A DNA stretch of 64,000 bases from Clostridia bacterium (GCA_017553325.1 JAFZMH010000009.1:1-64000), one strand, 5' to 3'. Shown: positions 1-9,685, counted from the first letter of the stretch. Numbers and translations: made by a program. Notes: generated by a model not told the origin, from the letters alone.

Positions 1-114
1 AAAGATGCGCGACCTGCTTCGGCAGGTTTGCGTGCGCTCATCGTCATGTACGGTTTTGTACATTAGGCGATTCGCGTGCGCACCTTTCTTGCATCTCATC
101 GCACACAGGTTTTT
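1..114 (+). repeat. Palindromic intergenic element, copy A (left end cut by window)
   Basis: First of nine related elements. Visible parts are the small hairpin CCTGC/GCAGG (13-26), a long inner hairpin capped by ATGTAC/GTACAT, the unpaired tail ending in CATC (97-100), and a right arm running into TTTTT (110-114). The matching left arm lies outside the window. The element lies beyond the 3' end of pyrG and is oriented against it. Confidence 0.75.
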
Positions 115-144
115 AGCAAACATCACAACATTTTTTATAATAAC

Positions 145-172
145 AAAACGCGAGGTTGGAACCTCGCGTTTT
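145..172 (-). terminator. Intrinsic terminator of pyrG
   Basis: A 13-bp near-perfect stem, AAAACGCGAGGTT against AACCTCGCGTTTT, lies 25 bases past the pyrG stop. Both sides carry A/T runs, so it could terminate transcription from either direction. Confidence 0.85.
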
Positions 173-196
173 ATATTTCATGGTTTATATTATAAA

Positions 197-1792
197 TTAT
201 TTTTTCAAAACATACTCGTTTGCAGCCTCCAAGAAACTTACAAAAAGCGCGCCGGGGCGGTTTGGACGGGAGGTGAATTCGGGGTGGAATTGTACGCCCA
301 CGAAATAGCCGTCGCCCTTCGTTTCTACCGCCTCTACGATGACGCCGTCGGGGGAGATGCCCGAAAGCACGAGCCCCGCCTTTTCAAGCGTTTCGCGGTA
401 TTCGTTGTTGAATTCGTAGCGATGACGGTGGCGTTCGCTGATTTTTTCTTCGCCGTAGGCGGCGAAGAGTCTCGTGCCTTTCTTGACCATGCAGGGGTAC
501 GCGCCCAGCCTCATCGTTCCGCCGAGGTTGAGCCCCAGCTTGTCCGGCATAATGTCGATAACTTTCGAACCCTCTTTAAACTCTCCGCTGCACGCGTCTT
601 TGAGTCCCGCCGCGTCTCTTGCGTACTCGATGACCGCAATCTGCATCCCAAGGCAGATGCCAAAGTATGGGACGCCGTTCTCTCTCGCATAGCGAGCGGT
701 TTCAATCATGCCGTCGATACCTCTCGAGCCGAACCCGCCGGGGACGAGTATGCCGTCCATGCCTTTAAGTTTTGCGGGAGCGTTGTCCGCCGTAATCTTT
801 TCGCTGTCTATCCAGTGCACGTTCAAGTGCCTGCCCACCTTGTAGGACGCGTGTTGCAACGCCTCGATTATCGAGATGTACGAGTCGTGCAAGGTCACGT
901 ATTTGCCGACGATTGCGATATTCAAATCTCCCGTTCTCGCCTTGACCTTGTCAAGCATAGTCGTCCATTCCGCAAGGTCGCAGTCCTCTTTGAGCCCGAG
1001 CAGTCTGCAAACCGCCTTGTCGAGTCCGTTTTTGTGGAGCATAATCGGCGCTTCGTACAGGCACTCCACGTCCGTGTTTGAGATGACGCAGTCGCGCGCG
1101 ACGTTGCAGAACATTGCAATCTTGTCGCGGATTTCCTGTCCGCAGTCCGTTGCGGAACGCGTGACGACGATGTCCGGCGATATGCCCATAGACTGCAATT
1201 CCTTGACGCTGTGTTGCACCGGTTTGGACTTGTATTCGTCCGAACCGCTGATATACGGCGTGAGGCAGACGTGAATGACCACGCAGTTGGCTCTGCCAAC
1301 CTCTATTATGAATTGACGTATGGCCTCGATAAACGGTTGGCTCTCGATATCGCCCACCGTGCCGCCGATTTCAGTTATCATAACGTCGGCTTTGGTCTCG
1401 TCCACGTTGCGCTTGATGAAATCTTTGATTTCATTCGTCACATGGGGGATGATTTGCACCGTCTTGCCGAGGTATTTGCCTTCGCGCTCGTTGTTGAGCA
1501 CTCGCCACAGCACTTTGCCGCTCGTCAGGTTGCAGTATTTTGTCAAATTCTCGTCGATAAATCTCTCGTAGTGTCCGAGGTCGAGGTCTGTCTCCGCGCC
1601 GTCCGCCGTCACGAACACCTCGCCGTGTTGCGTCGGGTTCATGGTGCCGGGGTCTATGTTGAGATAAGGGTCGAACTTTTGCGCTTGCACCTTGTAGCCC
1701 CTGAGTTTTAAAAGTCTGCCGAGCGACGCCGCGACTATTCCTTTGCCGAGCCCCGATACGACGCCACCGAAAACGAATACGTATTTTGCCAT
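197..1792 (-). CDS. pyrG: CTP synthase
   Basis: 531 aa, the usual length. It makes CTP from UTP, ATP and glutamine in the cytoplasm. The N-terminal synthetase domain (about 1-265) opens with the nucleotide loop SGLGKG. The C-terminal class I glutamine amidotransferase domain (about 295-525) carries the nucleophile Cys380 in GICLGMQ and His503/Glu505 in FHPEF. The chosen ATG has an AGGAGA ribosome site; an in-frame extension to 1888 lacks family similarity and is taken as leader. It is a single gene between its own promoter (1947-1975) and terminator. The roughly 150-nt leader could hold attenuation control, as in other Bacillota pyrG genes, but the hairpins seen do not form a clear terminator. 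Confidence 0.97.
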   Translation of the reverse strand: MAKYVFVFGGVVSGLGKGIVAASLGRLLKLRGYKVQAQKFDPYLNIDPGTMNPTQHGEVFVTADGAETDLDLGHYERFIDENLTKYCNLTSGKVLWRVLNNEREGKYLGKTVQIIPHVTNEIKDFIKRNVDETKADVMITEIGGTVGDIESQPFIEAIRQFIIEVGRANCVVIHVCLTPYISGSDEYKSKPVQHSVKELQSMGISPDIVVTRSATDCGQEIRDKIAMFCNVARDCVISNTDVECLYEAPIMLHKNGLDKAVCRLLGLKEDCDLAEWTTMLDKVKARTGDLNIAIVGKYVTLHDSYISIIEALQHASYKVGRHLNVHWIDSEKITADNAPAKLKGMDGILVPGGFGSRGIDGMIETARYARENGVPYFGICLGMQIAVIEYARDAAGLKDACSGEFKEGSKVIDIMPDKLGLNLGGTMRLGAYPCMVKKGTRLFAAYGEEKISERHRHRYEFNNEYRETLEKAGLVLSGISPDGVIVEAVETKGDGYFVGVQFHPEFTSRPNRPGALFVSFLEAANEYVLKK

Positions 1793-1975
1793 AAAAACTC
1801 TCCTTTTTCGCCCGCAAAAAATAAAAAAAAGGCGTTTTTTTTTAGCAAATATTCTGCTAAGAAAAAACGTCCTTACCTTGTGCGCCATGATTTCGCAAAT
1901 ATCGCGCTACCACGGTGACATCGGTTTCATATTTTTTAACGTGGTTATTCTAATACCGTTATTTCGGTTTGTCAA
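1793..1975 (-). promoter_or_regulatory. pyrG promoter and long leader
   Basis: On the minus strand TTGACA (1970-1975) and TAGAAT (1947-1952) are 17 bp apart, a good sigma-A promoter. Transcription should start near 1940, giving a leader of about 150 nt. The leader begins with a possible ACCACG/CGTGGT hairpin and later has a long A/T stem around TTAGCA/TGCTAA (about 1837-1870) followed by U-rich sequence. Attenuation is possible but not shown. Confidence 0.65.
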
Positions 1976-1997
1976 TATCTTTTTTGAAAAAATTTTA

Positions 1998-2121
1998 AAA
2001 AACAGCACGATTTTGCGCCTGACTTTGTCAGATTTGCGTGCGCTCGCAGTCGCGTACGACAAGTACGCTCGTCGCTTGCGTGCGCATCTTTCGCGTCATC
2101 CATCAAAATTGAGCGGTTTTT
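1998..2121 (+). repeat. Palindromic intergenic element, copy B
   Basis: Left arm starts AAAAACAGCACG (1998) and pairs with the right arm ending GAGCGGTTTTT (2121). Next to the left arm is the hairpin CTGAC-TTT-GTCAG. The inner hairpin is capped by GCGTAC-GACAA-GTACGC, and the unpaired tail ends in CATC before the right arm. It lies between two minus-strand genes, glnN and pyrG, yet has the same orientation as all other copies. Confidence 0.85.
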
Positions 2122-2170
2122 GATTTTTATTTATAAATATTTTAAGTTTCCAAACAGGTTTATTGTGTAT

Positions 2171-2200
2171 AATAAAAGCGCACGCTTTAATGCGTGCGCT
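2171..2200 (-). terminator. Intrinsic terminator of glnN
   Basis: Perfect 9-bp stem AGCGCACGC/GCGTGCGCT with a 6-nt loop, followed on the minus strand by a T-rich run, 21 bases past the glnN stop. Confidence 0.85.
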
Positions 2201-2221
2201 CAAATACTATTATTACATTTA

Positions 2222-4303
2222 TCAGTGTACGGAGAACAACACGTCCGCATAACTCGGCATCGGCCAGTAAGATTTTGCCGTGCTCGTTTCAAGCTCGTCG
2301 CAGACCTCTCTCAAATCGTCCATTGCGGGGATAACTTTCGAAGCGTAATATTTGCCGCCCTCGAAGCCGTTGCCGAATTCGTGCGCCTTTTCAAGTTCGG
2401 TTTTCAAGTTGTCCACCATTTGACACGCGGACTTGACGAGTGCTTCGAGTCTGTTTGCCATTGCGATTTCCACGTGGGTGGAGATGCCCGCCTCGATTGC
2501 CTTTGCCGCGCTCATCGTCAAATCTTTTTTGTAGTTCAACACCGCGGGAATTATGCTCTTCGTTGCAATATCAAGCATAGTGGTCGCTTCAAGGCTTATT
2601 TCTTTGCAGTATTTTTCCACGCTGATTTCTTGACGCGAACGAAGTTCGACCTCCGTCATAACGCCCATAGAAGTCAACAGCTTGACGTTCTTTTCGTCGC
2701 ACAAACGCTCGAGAGCGTCGATTGTCGTCTTCAAATTGAGCAGACCGCGACGTTCAGCCTCGTGCTCCCAGTCCTTGGAATAGTTGTTGCCGTTGAAGAT
2801 GATGCGTCCGTGCTCCTGCATAACGCGCTTTATTATCTTTGCTACGCCTTCGTTCAAATCGTCCGCTTTTTCAAGTTCGTCAGCAAAGAGTTTGAATTCC
2901 TCCGCCATTATGGTATTGAGCACCATATTCACGTCCGCGATAGATTGAGAGGAACCCGGCATACGGAACTCGAATTTGTTTCCGGTAAACGCAAACGGGG
3001 AAGTTCTGTTTCTGTCCGCGGAATCCATGGCGAAAGTCGGGAGCACGTGCACGCCGATTTTCACGTCGCACTTTGCGCGGGTGGAATACGTCCTTCCGTC
3101 CGCAATCGCTTGCAATATGCCGGTGATTTCATCACCGAGATACATACTGATTATCGCGGGCGGCGCTTCGTTTGCTCCGAGACGATGGTCGTTCGACGCG
3201 TGCGCAACCGAGATACGAAGCAAATCTTGATATTTGTCCACGCCTTCGATGACCGCCGCAAGCATAAGCAAGAACTGCGCGTTGTCCTGCGGGCTCTTGC
3301 CCGGGTTGAACAGGTTGTGCCCGAAGTTTGTGGAGAGCGACCAGTTGTTGTGTTTGCCGCTTCCGTTCAAATACTCAAAGGGTTTTTCGTGCAACAGACA
3401 GGTCATGCCGTGCTTTGCCGCAACCTTTTTCATCGTCTCCATAGTGAGCTGATTTTGGTCTACCGCGACGTTGACCGTCGTGTATATCGGCGCGAGCTCG
3501 TGTTGCGCCGGCGCGACCTCGTTGTGCTTGGTCTTGGCAAGAATACCCAGTTTCCAAAGTTCCTCGTCAAGTTCCTTCATATACGCCACGACTCTCGGCT
3601 TGATTGCTCCAAAGTAGTGGTCGTTGAGTTCCTGTCCCTTCGGAGGACGCGCACCGAACAAGGTTCTGCCCGTAAAGAACAGGTCTTCGCGCTTTTCAAA
3701 CACGCCCGTGTCCACGAGGAAATATTCCTGTTCGGGACCTACGACTGCGCTCAAACGTTCGGTCTTTCTGCCGAACAGACGCAAAACCCTGAGCCCCTGT
3801 CTGTTCAAAACTTCCATTGACCTGAGCAGCGGAGTTTTCTTGTCCAGTGACTCGCCGTTGTATGAGCAGAACGCCGTCGGTATACAAAGTATACCGTCCT
3901 TGATGAACGCATAGGACGTCGGGTCCCATGCTGTGTAGCCTCTCGCTTCAAACGTGGCGCGAAGTCCTCCGCTCGGGAAGGAGCTTGCGTCCGGCTCGCC
4001 CTTGATGAGCTCCTTTCCGTTGAACTCCATAAGTACGCCGCCGCCCTTTGCGGGGGAGATAAAAGAGTCGTGCTTTTCGGCGGTTATGCCGGTCAAAGGT
4101 TGGAACCAATGGGTAAAGTGGGTGACTCCCTTGTCGACAGCCCATTCCTTCATAGCGTTTGCGATGACGTTTGCGGTGTCGAGGTCGAGGGGAAGGTCGT
4201 TTGCTATGCAACGCTTCATCTCGCGATAAATTTCCTTTGGCAACCATTCCTGCATCGTCTTGTCGTCAAAGACCATACTGCCGTAGAGTTTTGAGATAAT
4301 CAT
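2222..4303 (-). CDS. glnN: Glutamine synthetase type III
   Basis: 693 aa, matching the long GSIII (GlnN) class rather than the roughly 450-aa GSI. It condenses glutamate and ammonia with ATP hydrolysis and forms large cytoplasmic oligomers. The substrate-binding core is clear in the segments around MEFNGKELIKGEPDASSFP (about residues 89-107) and the NGSGKHNNWSLSTN region (about 310-325), both typical of the family. The start is the ATG with GGAGG five bases upstream; a TTG four codons earlier overlaps that ribosome site. Transcription starts from a strong promoter at 4397-4424, and a 14-bp perfect palindrome in the leader (4361-4374) may be an operator or hairpin. It is a single gene ended by the terminator at 2171-2200. 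Confidence 0.96.
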   Translation of the reverse strand: MIISKLYGSMVFDDKTMQEWLPKEIYREMKRCIANDLPLDLDTANVIANAMKEWAVDKGVTHFTHWFQPLTGITAEKHDSFISPAKGGGVLMEFNGKELIKGEPDASSFPSGGLRATFEARGYTAWDPTSYAFIKDGILCIPTAFCSYNGESLDKKTPLLRSMEVLNRQGLRVLRLFGRKTERLSAVVGPEQEYFLVDTGVFEKREDLFFTGRTLFGARPPKGQELNDHYFGAIKPRVVAYMKELDEELWKLGILAKTKHNEVAPAQHELAPIYTTVNVAVDQNQLTMETMKKVAAKHGMTCLLHEKPFEYLNGSGKHNNWSLSTNFGHNLFNPGKSPQDNAQFLLMLAAVIEGVDKYQDLLRISVAHASNDHRLGANEAPPAIISMYLGDEITGILQAIADGRTYSTRAKCDVKIGVHVLPTFAMDSADRNRTSPFAFTGNKFEFRMPGSSQSIADVNMVLNTIMAEEFKLFADELEKADDLNEGVAKIIKRVMQEHGRIIFNGNNYSKDWEHEAERRGLLNLKTTIDALERLCDEKNVKLLTSMGVMTEVELRSRQEISVEKYCKEISLEATTMLDIATKSIIPAVLNYKKDLTMSAAKAIEAGISTHVEIAMANRLEALVKSACQMVDNLKTELEKAHEFGNGFEGGKYYASKVIPAMDDLREVCDELETSTAKSYWPMPSYADVLFSVH

Positions 4304-4360
4304 AACCGCCTCCAACGCGAACTCGCATACAATCTATGCCCGCGCCCGATTTTTGTAAAC

Positions 4361-4374
4361 CGAACGAGCGTTCG
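4361..4374. promoter_or_regulatory. Perfect palindrome in glnN leader
   Basis: CGAACG-AG-CGTTCG is a 14-bp dyad about 20 bases downstream of the predicted glnN transcription start. The adjoining AAACCGAAC resembles half of a PurBox, which is suggestive because the purine operon starts on the other side of this gap, but the distance to purB (over 350 bp) is large. It could equally be a 5' hairpin. Confidence 0.35.
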
Positions 4375-4396
4375 CGATTCAAATTTAATAATGCAA

Positions 4397-4424
4397 ATTA
4401 TAGTACGCTTCGGCAAATTGTCAA
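4397..4424 (-). promoter_or_regulatory. glnN promoter
   Basis: Minus strand TTGACA (4419-4424), 16-bp spacer, TATAAT (4397-4402). Confidence 0.8.
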
Positions 4425-4647
4425 TAGTTTGAAAATAAAAAATTTCAACAAATTTTTCAAAATTCAAAAACGGAATAAATATTCAACTAAATTTCATATT
4501 TTATGCATAATATTGCATAAATATTTATCAAAAACCGTATTGAGAAACCAAATATTTAAATTTATACTTTTCGTATTTTTTCAAAATCAGCGCGGTTTTC
4601 GCAGGTCGTCGTCAAAAAAATATCTCGCGTGTGCGTGCGGGTTTTTA

Positions 4648-4675
4648 TTGACATTAGCAAGTTATATGTTATAAT
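4648..4675 (+). promoter_or_regulatory. purB-purA-guaA operon promoter
   Basis: TTGACA (4648-4653), 16-bp spacer, TATAAT (4670-4675): two consensus hexamers about 60 bases before the purB start. Confidence 0.85.
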
Positions 4676-4738
4676 AATTACGTTATAAAGCGTATTCAAA
4701 ATCGATTTTACGTTTTACCTTTAAAAAGGGGGGCCGCT

Positions 4739-6172
4739 ATGCAAGACAAATATATCTCTCCGTTCTCCGAAAGATATTCAAGCGAAAGGATGCAACGCAT
4801 CTTCTCGCCCGATTTCAAATTCGGCGCTTGGCGCAGGCTGTGGGTGGCGCTCGCCGAGGCGGAAAAGGAACTCGGCATCGACATAAAGGACGAGCAAATC
4901 GCGGAGATGAAACAAAATCTGGACAACATCGACTATGTTTTTGCGCGTGAAAAGGAAAGCGAAGTGCGTCACGACGTTATGGCGCACGTGCTTGCATACG
5001 GCAAAGTCTGCCCGAAGGCGAAACCGATTATTCACCTCGGTGCGACGAGTTGCTACGTTGGGGACAACACCGACGTTATCGTGATGCGAGAGGCGCTTTT
5101 GCTCGTGAGGAGCGAACTCGTCACTTTGATTTCGAAGGTGCGCGACTTTGCGCTTGCGAATAAGGGGCTTGCGACGCTCGGCTATACGCATTTTCAGGCG
5201 GCTCAACCGACGACTGTCGGCAAGCGCGCCACGCTCTGGCTTCAGGACCTTGTCATAGACCTCGAAACCCTTGATTTCGAACTCTCGAGGTTGAGACTCT
5301 TGGGTTGCAAGGGGACGACGGGCACAGCCGCAAGCTTTTTGAAACTCTTTGACGGAGACGGCGAAAAGGTCAAGGCGCTCGACAAACTCATCGCGAACAA
5401 GATGGGGTTTGACAAGACGATGGACGTTTCGGGGCAGACGTACACGAGAAAGGTGGACGCAAACGTCATGCGCGTGCTGGCGTCAATCGCGGAGAGCGCG
5501 ACCAAATTCTCAAACGATATCAGGCTCCTCTCTCATCTCAAAGAAGTTGAAGAGCCGTTTGAGGCGGGGCAGATAGGCTCGTCCGCAATGGCGTACAAGC
5601 GCAACCCGATGAGGAGCGAGCGCATCGCAAGTCTTGCAAGATACGTCATCGTCGACAGCCTCAACCCGAGCATCACCGCGTCCGCTCAATGGTTTGAAAG
5701 GACGCTTGACGACAGCGCGAACAAGCGTATCTCGATGAGCGAGGCGTTCCTTGCCGTAGACGCAATATTGGCACTTTATACGAACGTAATCGGGGGTTTA
5801 ACCGTCTATCCTGAGATTATCAAGAAAAATCTCGAGAGGGAACTTCCGTTTATGGCAACCGAAAACATCTTGATGTATTGCGTCAAAACGAAGGGTGCGG
5901 ACAGACAGGTTTTGCACGAGGAGATACGTCGCCACTCCGTCGAAGCGGCAAAGGTTGTAAAGGAGCAGGGCGGCGAAAACGACTTGCTTCAAAGAATACT
6001 TGCCGACGAGCAGTTTGGGCTTTCAAAAGCCGAGCTTGACAAGATATTGGACGTCAAAGCGTTTACGGGCAGAGCGGAGGAGCAGGTCGAAGAATATCTC
6101 AAAGACGTCGTCGACCCGCTCATCGCAAAGAACAAAGGATCTTTGATTCAAGCCGAAAATATCAAATACTGA
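4739..6172 (+). CDS. purB: Adenylosuccinate lyase
   Basis: 477 aa. It cleaves adenylosuccinate to AMP and fumarate, and SAICAR to AICAR, in purine synthesis. The superfamily signature GSSAMAYKRNP lies at about residues 280-290 on the flexible catalytic loop. The early part carries the conserved LGATSCYVGDN segment. The start ATG follows a purine-rich AAAGGGGGG ribosome site. It is first gene of an operon with purA (31-bp gap) and guaA, so both branches from IMP (AMP and GMP) are made together. Confidence 0.97.
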   Translation: MQDKYISPFSERYSSERMQRIFSPDFKFGAWRRLWVALAEAEKELGIDIKDEQIAEMKQNLDNIDYVFAREKESEVRHDVMAHVLAYGKVCPKAKPIIHLGATSCYVGDNTDVIVMREALLLVRSELVTLISKVRDFALANKGLATLGYTHFQAAQPTTVGKRATLWLQDLVIDLETLDFELSRLRLLGCKGTTGTAASFLKLFDGDGEKVKALDKLIANKMGFDKTMDVSGQTYTRKVDANVMRVLASIAESATKFSNDIRLLSHLKEVEEPFEAGQIGSSAMAYKRNPMRSERIASLARYVIVDSLNPSITASAQWFERTLDDSANKRISMSEAFLAVDAILALYTNVIGGLTVYPEIIKKNLERELPFMATENILMYCVKTKGADRQVLHEEIRRHSVEAAKVVKEQGGENDLLQRILADEQFGLSKAELDKILDVKAFTGRAEEQVEEYLKDVVDPLIAKNKGSLIQAENIKY

Positions 6173-6203
6173 AAAACAGAAATTTATTTTTGAGGTATAA
6201 ACT

Positions 6204-7475
6204 ATGTTAACATCAATAGTTGGGATCAACTGGGGAGACGAAGGTAAGGGCAGAATGGTCGACTTGCTCGCCGAGACGCAGGACGTTATCGTCCGTTATC
6301 AAGGCGGAAACAACGCGGGCCACACCGTCATCAACGAGAAGGGCAAATTCGTGCTCAACATTTTGCCGTCCGGCATTTTGCGCGAGGACAAAGTCAACGT
6401 CATCGGCAACGGCATGGTCGTCAACATCGAGCACCTTTGCAAGGAAATCGCGAAACTGAGAGAGGGTGGCATATCCATCTCGCCCGCAAATCTCAAAATA
6501 AGCGACAAGGCTGTCGTGTGTTGCCCCTTCGACGTAATGCAGGACTGCCTCGAAGAGGACAGACTTGCGGACAGGAAGTTCGGTTCAACCCGCCGCGGTA
6601 TCGCGCCTATTTATGCGGACAAATATATGAAGAAGGCGATTCGCATGGGCGATATTCTGCATCCCGAGTATCTTCGCTCGCGTCTTGAAACTATCGTCGA
6701 ATGGAAAAACCTTACAATCGTCGGTTCGTACGGCGCAGAGCCTTATACCGTTGAAGGAATGCTCGAATGGTTCAAGGAATACGGCGAACCGCTCAAGGAT
6801 TATATCATCGACACGGGCTACTATCTCAACAAGGCGCTCGACGAGGGCAAGAGAGTTATGCTCGAAGCGCAACTCGGCGCACTCCGCGACATTGACTTCG
6901 GCATCTATCCCTACACGACGTCCTCCAACACGATAACCGCCTACGGACCCGTGGGCGCGGGCATCCCCAACCGCAAGGTTGAAAACGCAATCGGCGTAAT
7001 GAAGGCATATTCCACCTGCGTCGGAGAGGGACCGTTTACGGCGGAGATGTTCGGCGTAGAGGCGGAAACTCTTCGCAAAGCGGGCGGCGAATACGGCGCG
7101 GCGACGGGCAGACCGAGGCGCGTCGGCGGGTTTGACGTAGTGGCGTCCAGATACGGCTGTATGGTGCAGGCGGCGGACGAAATCGCGCTCACCAAACTTG
7201 ACATCCTTGACTTTATGGAGGAGATTCCCGTATGCGTAGCATACGACGTGAACGGCGAGATAGTCGCCGAGTTCCCGAGCGGAGAAGCGCTCAACATTGC
7301 AAAGCCGGTCATCGAGTACGTCCCGGGCTGGAACTGCTCCACCGCAGATTGCAGAAAATACGAAGACCTCCCCGAGCGCGCGAGAGAATACATTGAATAC
7401 ATCGAAAAAGCGGTCGGTTGCAACATCAAATATATTTCCGTCGGCGCAGAACGCGACGCAATCATTATCAAATAG
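6204..7475 (+). CDS. purA: Adenylosuccinate synthetase
   Basis: 423 aa. It joins IMP and aspartate using GTP, the first committed step to AMP. The N-terminus has the P-loop-like GDEGKGR (family norm GDEGKGK) and the NNAGHT motif. Later motifs are [26 protein letters not shown] and [11 protein letters not shown]. The usual KAYTTRVG form is here KAYSTCVG, so an arginine is replaced by cysteine; I believe related clostridial enzymes share this, but have not checked. A GAGG ribosome site precedes the ATG. It is the middle gene of the purine operon; only eight bases separate its stop from guaA. Confidence 0.95.
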   Translation: MLTSIVGINWGDEGKGRMVDLLAETQDVIVRYQGGNNAGHTVINEKGKFVLNILPSGILREDKVNVIGNGMVVNIEHLCKEIAKLREGGISISPANLKISDKAVVCCPFDVMQDCLEEDRLADRKFGSTRRGIAPIYADKYMKKAIRMGDILHPEYLRSRLETIVEWKNLTIVGSYGAEPYTVEGMLEWFKEYGEPLKDYIIDTGYYLNKALDEGKRVMLEAQLGALRDIDFGIYPYTTSSNTITAYGPVGAGIPNRKVENAIGVMKAYSTCVGEGPFTAEMFGVEAETLRKAGGEYGAATGRPRRVGGFDVVASRYGCMVQAADEIALTKLDILDFMEEIPVCVAYDVNGEIVAEFPSGEALNIAKPVIEYVPGWNCSTADCRKYEDLPERAREYIEYIEKAVGCNIKYISVGAERDAIIIK

Positions 7476-7483
7476 GGTTGAAT

Positions 7484-9013
7484 ATGGCAAACAAGAATCA
7501 AACCGTCGTAGTCCTCGACTTCGGCGGGCAGTACAAGGAACTTATTGCAAGAAGAGTGAGAGAGTGCAAGGTGCATTCTCAGATACTTGCGGGCAATACG
7601 CCGATGGAAAAACTCAGAGAGATTGCTCCAATCGGCATTATTTTGACGGGCGGACCTCACAGCGTCTACGCGGAGAGTTCTCCGCACACGACGAAGGAGC
7701 TTTTTGAACTCGGCATTCCGATTCTCGGCATATGCTACGGCATGCAACTTATGGCATACACCTTGGGCGGAGAGGTCAAATCTTGCAAGGTGAGCGAATA
7801 CGGCACGATTGCGACGACACTTGATGCGGACAGTCCTCTCTTTGAGGGACTGGACAAATCCACCGTGTCTCTTATGAGCCATACGGATTACGTCGCAAAG
7901 TTGCCGAAAGGCTTCAAACCTCTCGCGCACACGGGCGATTGTCCCGTCGCCGCCATGGAGAACGCCGAACGCAAACTCTACGCCGTGCAATTCCACCCCG
8001 AAGTCGAAAGAACACAAAACGGCACCAAACTGTTGAGCAATTTCCTCTACAACGTGTGCGGTGCAACAGGAGATTATAATATGGATGATTTCATCAAAAA
8101 CGAGATTGAACGCATACGCGAGCAAGTGGGCGACAAGCAAGTCGTGCTCGGGTTGAGCGGCGGCGTGGACAGTTCCGTCTGCGCGGCGATACTCGAAAAG
8201 GCAATTCCCAACCAGCTCACCTGCATTTTCGTCGACACCGGTCTCATGAGAAAGAACGAGGGCGACGAAGTCGAAGCCGCTTTCGCAGGCAAAAACCTGA
8301 ATTTCGTTCGCGTAAACGCCGAAGCGCGTTTCCTTGCAAAACTTGCGGGAGTCACGGACCCCGAGCGCAAGCGCAAGATCATCGGCGAAGAGTTTGTTCG
8401 CGTGTTCGAAGAGGAGAGCAGCAAATTTGCGGGTTCCTTCCTTGCGCAAGGCACGATATATCCCGACGTCGTTGAGAGCGGTCTCACCACGGGCGCGGTC
8501 ATCAAGTCTCACCACAACGTCGGCGGACTCCCCAAAGAGACCAAGTTTATCGGTCTCGTTGAGCCTCTGCGTTCACTCTTTAAGGACGAAGTTCGTGAAC
8601 TCGGCAGAAAACTCAATCTCGATCCAAAACTTGTCAATCGCCAACCGTTCCCGGGTCCGGGACTTGCCGTTCGTTGCATAGGCGAACTCACCAAGGAGCG
8701 CCTTGACATCCTCCGCGACGCGGACGCAATCTATCGCGAGGAACTTGAAAAAGCAGGCGTTGCGTGCAGTCAATATTTTGCAATTCTCACCAATATGCGC
8801 ACAGTCGGCGTCATGGGCGACGGCAGAACCTACAATTACGTGCTTGCGCTTCGAGCAATAAAGACCAGCGACTTTATGACCGCCGAATACGTCCACATCC
8901 CTTACGACGTTCTCGACAGAGTCTCTTCAAGAATCGTCAACGAGGTGAAGGGCGTATCTCGAGTGGTGTATGATATTACGGGCAAGCCCCCCGCGACCAT
9001 CGAATGGGAGTAA
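7484..9013 (+). CDS. guaA: GMP synthase (glutamine-hydrolysing)
   Basis: 509 aa. It aminates XMP to GMP. The glutamine amidotransferase domain (about 1-195) carries Cys84 in GICYGMQ and the FHPEVE His/Glu. The ATP pyrophosphatase domain follows, with the P-loop SGGVDSS, and the C-terminal dimerisation domain ends in IEWE as in the family. The start chosen is the ATG just after the purA stop; a weak AGGG precedes it and an upstream in-frame extension into purA has no family similarity. The stop codon TAA overlaps the left arm of element C. guaB is not in the window. Confidence 0.97.
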   Translation: MANKNQTVVVLDFGGQYKELIARRVRECKVHSQILAGNTPMEKLREIAPIGIILTGGPHSVYAESSPHTTKELFELGIPILGICYGMQLMAYTLGGEVKSCKVSEYGTIATTLDADSPLFEGLDKSTVSLMSHTDYVAKLPKGFKPLAHTGDCPVAAMENAERKLYAVQFHPEVERTQNGTKLLSNFLYNVCGATGDYNMDDFIKNEIERIREQVGDKQVVLGLSGGVDSSVCAAILEKAIPNQLTCIFVDTGLMRKNEGDEVEAAFAGKNLNFVRVNAEARFLAKLAGVTDPERKRKIIGEEFVRVFEEESSKFAGSFLAQGTIYPDVVESGLTTGAVIKSHHNVGGLPKETKFIGLVEPLRSLFKDEVRELGRKLNLDPKLVNRQPFPGPGLAVRCIGELTKERLDILRDADAIYREELEKAGVACSQYFAILTNMRTVGVMGDGRTYNYVLALRAIKTSDFMTAEYVHIPYDVLDRVSSRIVNEVKGVSRVVYDITGKPPATIEWE

Positions 9014-9137
9014 AAACCGCGTGATTTAGCGACTAACTTTGGCAACACCCTTTCTGTTCAATTCATGTACTTTCGTGTACATTAGGATTGTCCAGAAAGG
9101 GTGTTTTCGCGTTATTCATCTGAATCGCGTGGTTTTT
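9012..9137 (+). repeat. Palindromic intergenic element, copy C
   Basis: The 18-bp terminal arms (9012-9029 and 9120-9137) pair throughout, with the non-Watson-Crick pairs all G-T wobbles as read on the plus strand. The inner stem ACACCCTTTCTG/CAGAAAGGGTGT is 12 bp and perfect, and is capped by ATGTAC/GTACAT. The tail ends in CATC. The left arm overlaps the guaA stop, so the element could end the purine operon transcript (right arm ends in TTTTT). Confidence 0.88.
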
Positions 9138-9290
9138 GAGTTCACGAGATGGTCGCAATATCGCGCATCTCATCTCGCTCACGAGGTTTATTCTCCACTC
9201 AATGGGAACAAGATATTTTATATTTTTTTTGTGTATATACACAAAGTTTTCCACAATATATCTTTTAATATAGAAAATAATTAAATTCAC

Positions 9291-9319
9291 TTTACAAAAC
9301 TACTTTATTATTATAATAT
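9291..9319 (+). promoter_or_regulatory. rpsF-ssb-rpsR promoter
   Basis: TTTACA (9291-9296), 17-bp spacer, TAATAT (9314-9319); an overlapping TATAAT at 9312 would give a 15-bp spacer. The region from element C to here (9138-9290) is AT-rich with nothing else recognised. Confidence 0.6.
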
Positions 9320-9390
9320 ATAGGTCGCGTGGAAAAGTCCGCGCAATTCCTTTCCCGAAAGGGACACATAGACCAAAAGGAGGTAGTTTT
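9320..9390 (+). promoter_or_regulatory. rpsF leader, candidate S6:S18 autoregulatory site
   Basis: The leader holds a CCTTT-CCCG-AAAGG hairpin (9349-9362) just before the AAAGGAGG ribosome site. In many bacteria an rpsF leader with a CCG-bearing structure binds the S6:S18 complex. Here a CCG lies in the hairpin loop; the full consensus was not verified. Confidence 0.35.
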
Positions 9391-9672
9391 ATGGATAAGT
9401 ACGAGATTCTCTACATCATCCGCAGCGACGTCGAAGACGACCGCAAAAACGCCATTGTCGAAAAGTTTGAAAACTTGGTCGGCACTCTCGGCGGAACGGT
9501 CGAAACGCTTGACAAATGGGGGCTCAAAAAGTTCGCATACGAAATTGGCAAGCAACAAGAAGGCTATTACGTTCTCATGAACGTCACGTGCTCCAAAGAA
9601 GCACAAGCCGAAATCGACAGACAAATGCGCAATGATGAAGCGGTATTGAGACAAATGATTCTCAAAAAATAA
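9391..9672 (+). CDS. rpsF: 30S ribosomal protein S6
   Basis: 93 aa. It is a structural protein of the 30S platform that pairs with S18. It opens with the family start MDKYEILYIIRSDV and contains LDKWGLKKFAYEI in the middle, where the S6 consensus is WG.r.LAY.I. It has an AAGGAGG ribosome site. It is first gene of the conserved rpsF-ssb-rpsR operon, with gaps of 13 and 19 bp. Confidence 0.97.
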   Translation: MDKYEILYIIRSDVEDDRKNAIVEKFENLVGTLGGTVETLDKWGLKKFAYEIGKQQEGYYVLMNVTCSKEAQAEIDRQMRNDEAVLRQMILKK

Positions 9673-9685
9673 TAGGAGAAAATTT

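Larger units (their letters stand above)
4304..4738. other. Divergent AT-rich intergenic region glnN/purB
   Basis: 435 bp without a gene. It holds the glnN promoter and leader palindrome, about 220 bp of very AT-rich sequence (4425-4640) with no recognisable element, and the purB promoter. Confidence 0.7.

Noticed and set aside
2120-3820. Long open frame (566 aa) on the plus strand antisense to glnN
   Set aside because: It mirrors a well-supported glutamine synthetase; codon bias of the real gene explains open antisense frames. The same holds for long antisense frames over glgB, glgP, purA and guaA.
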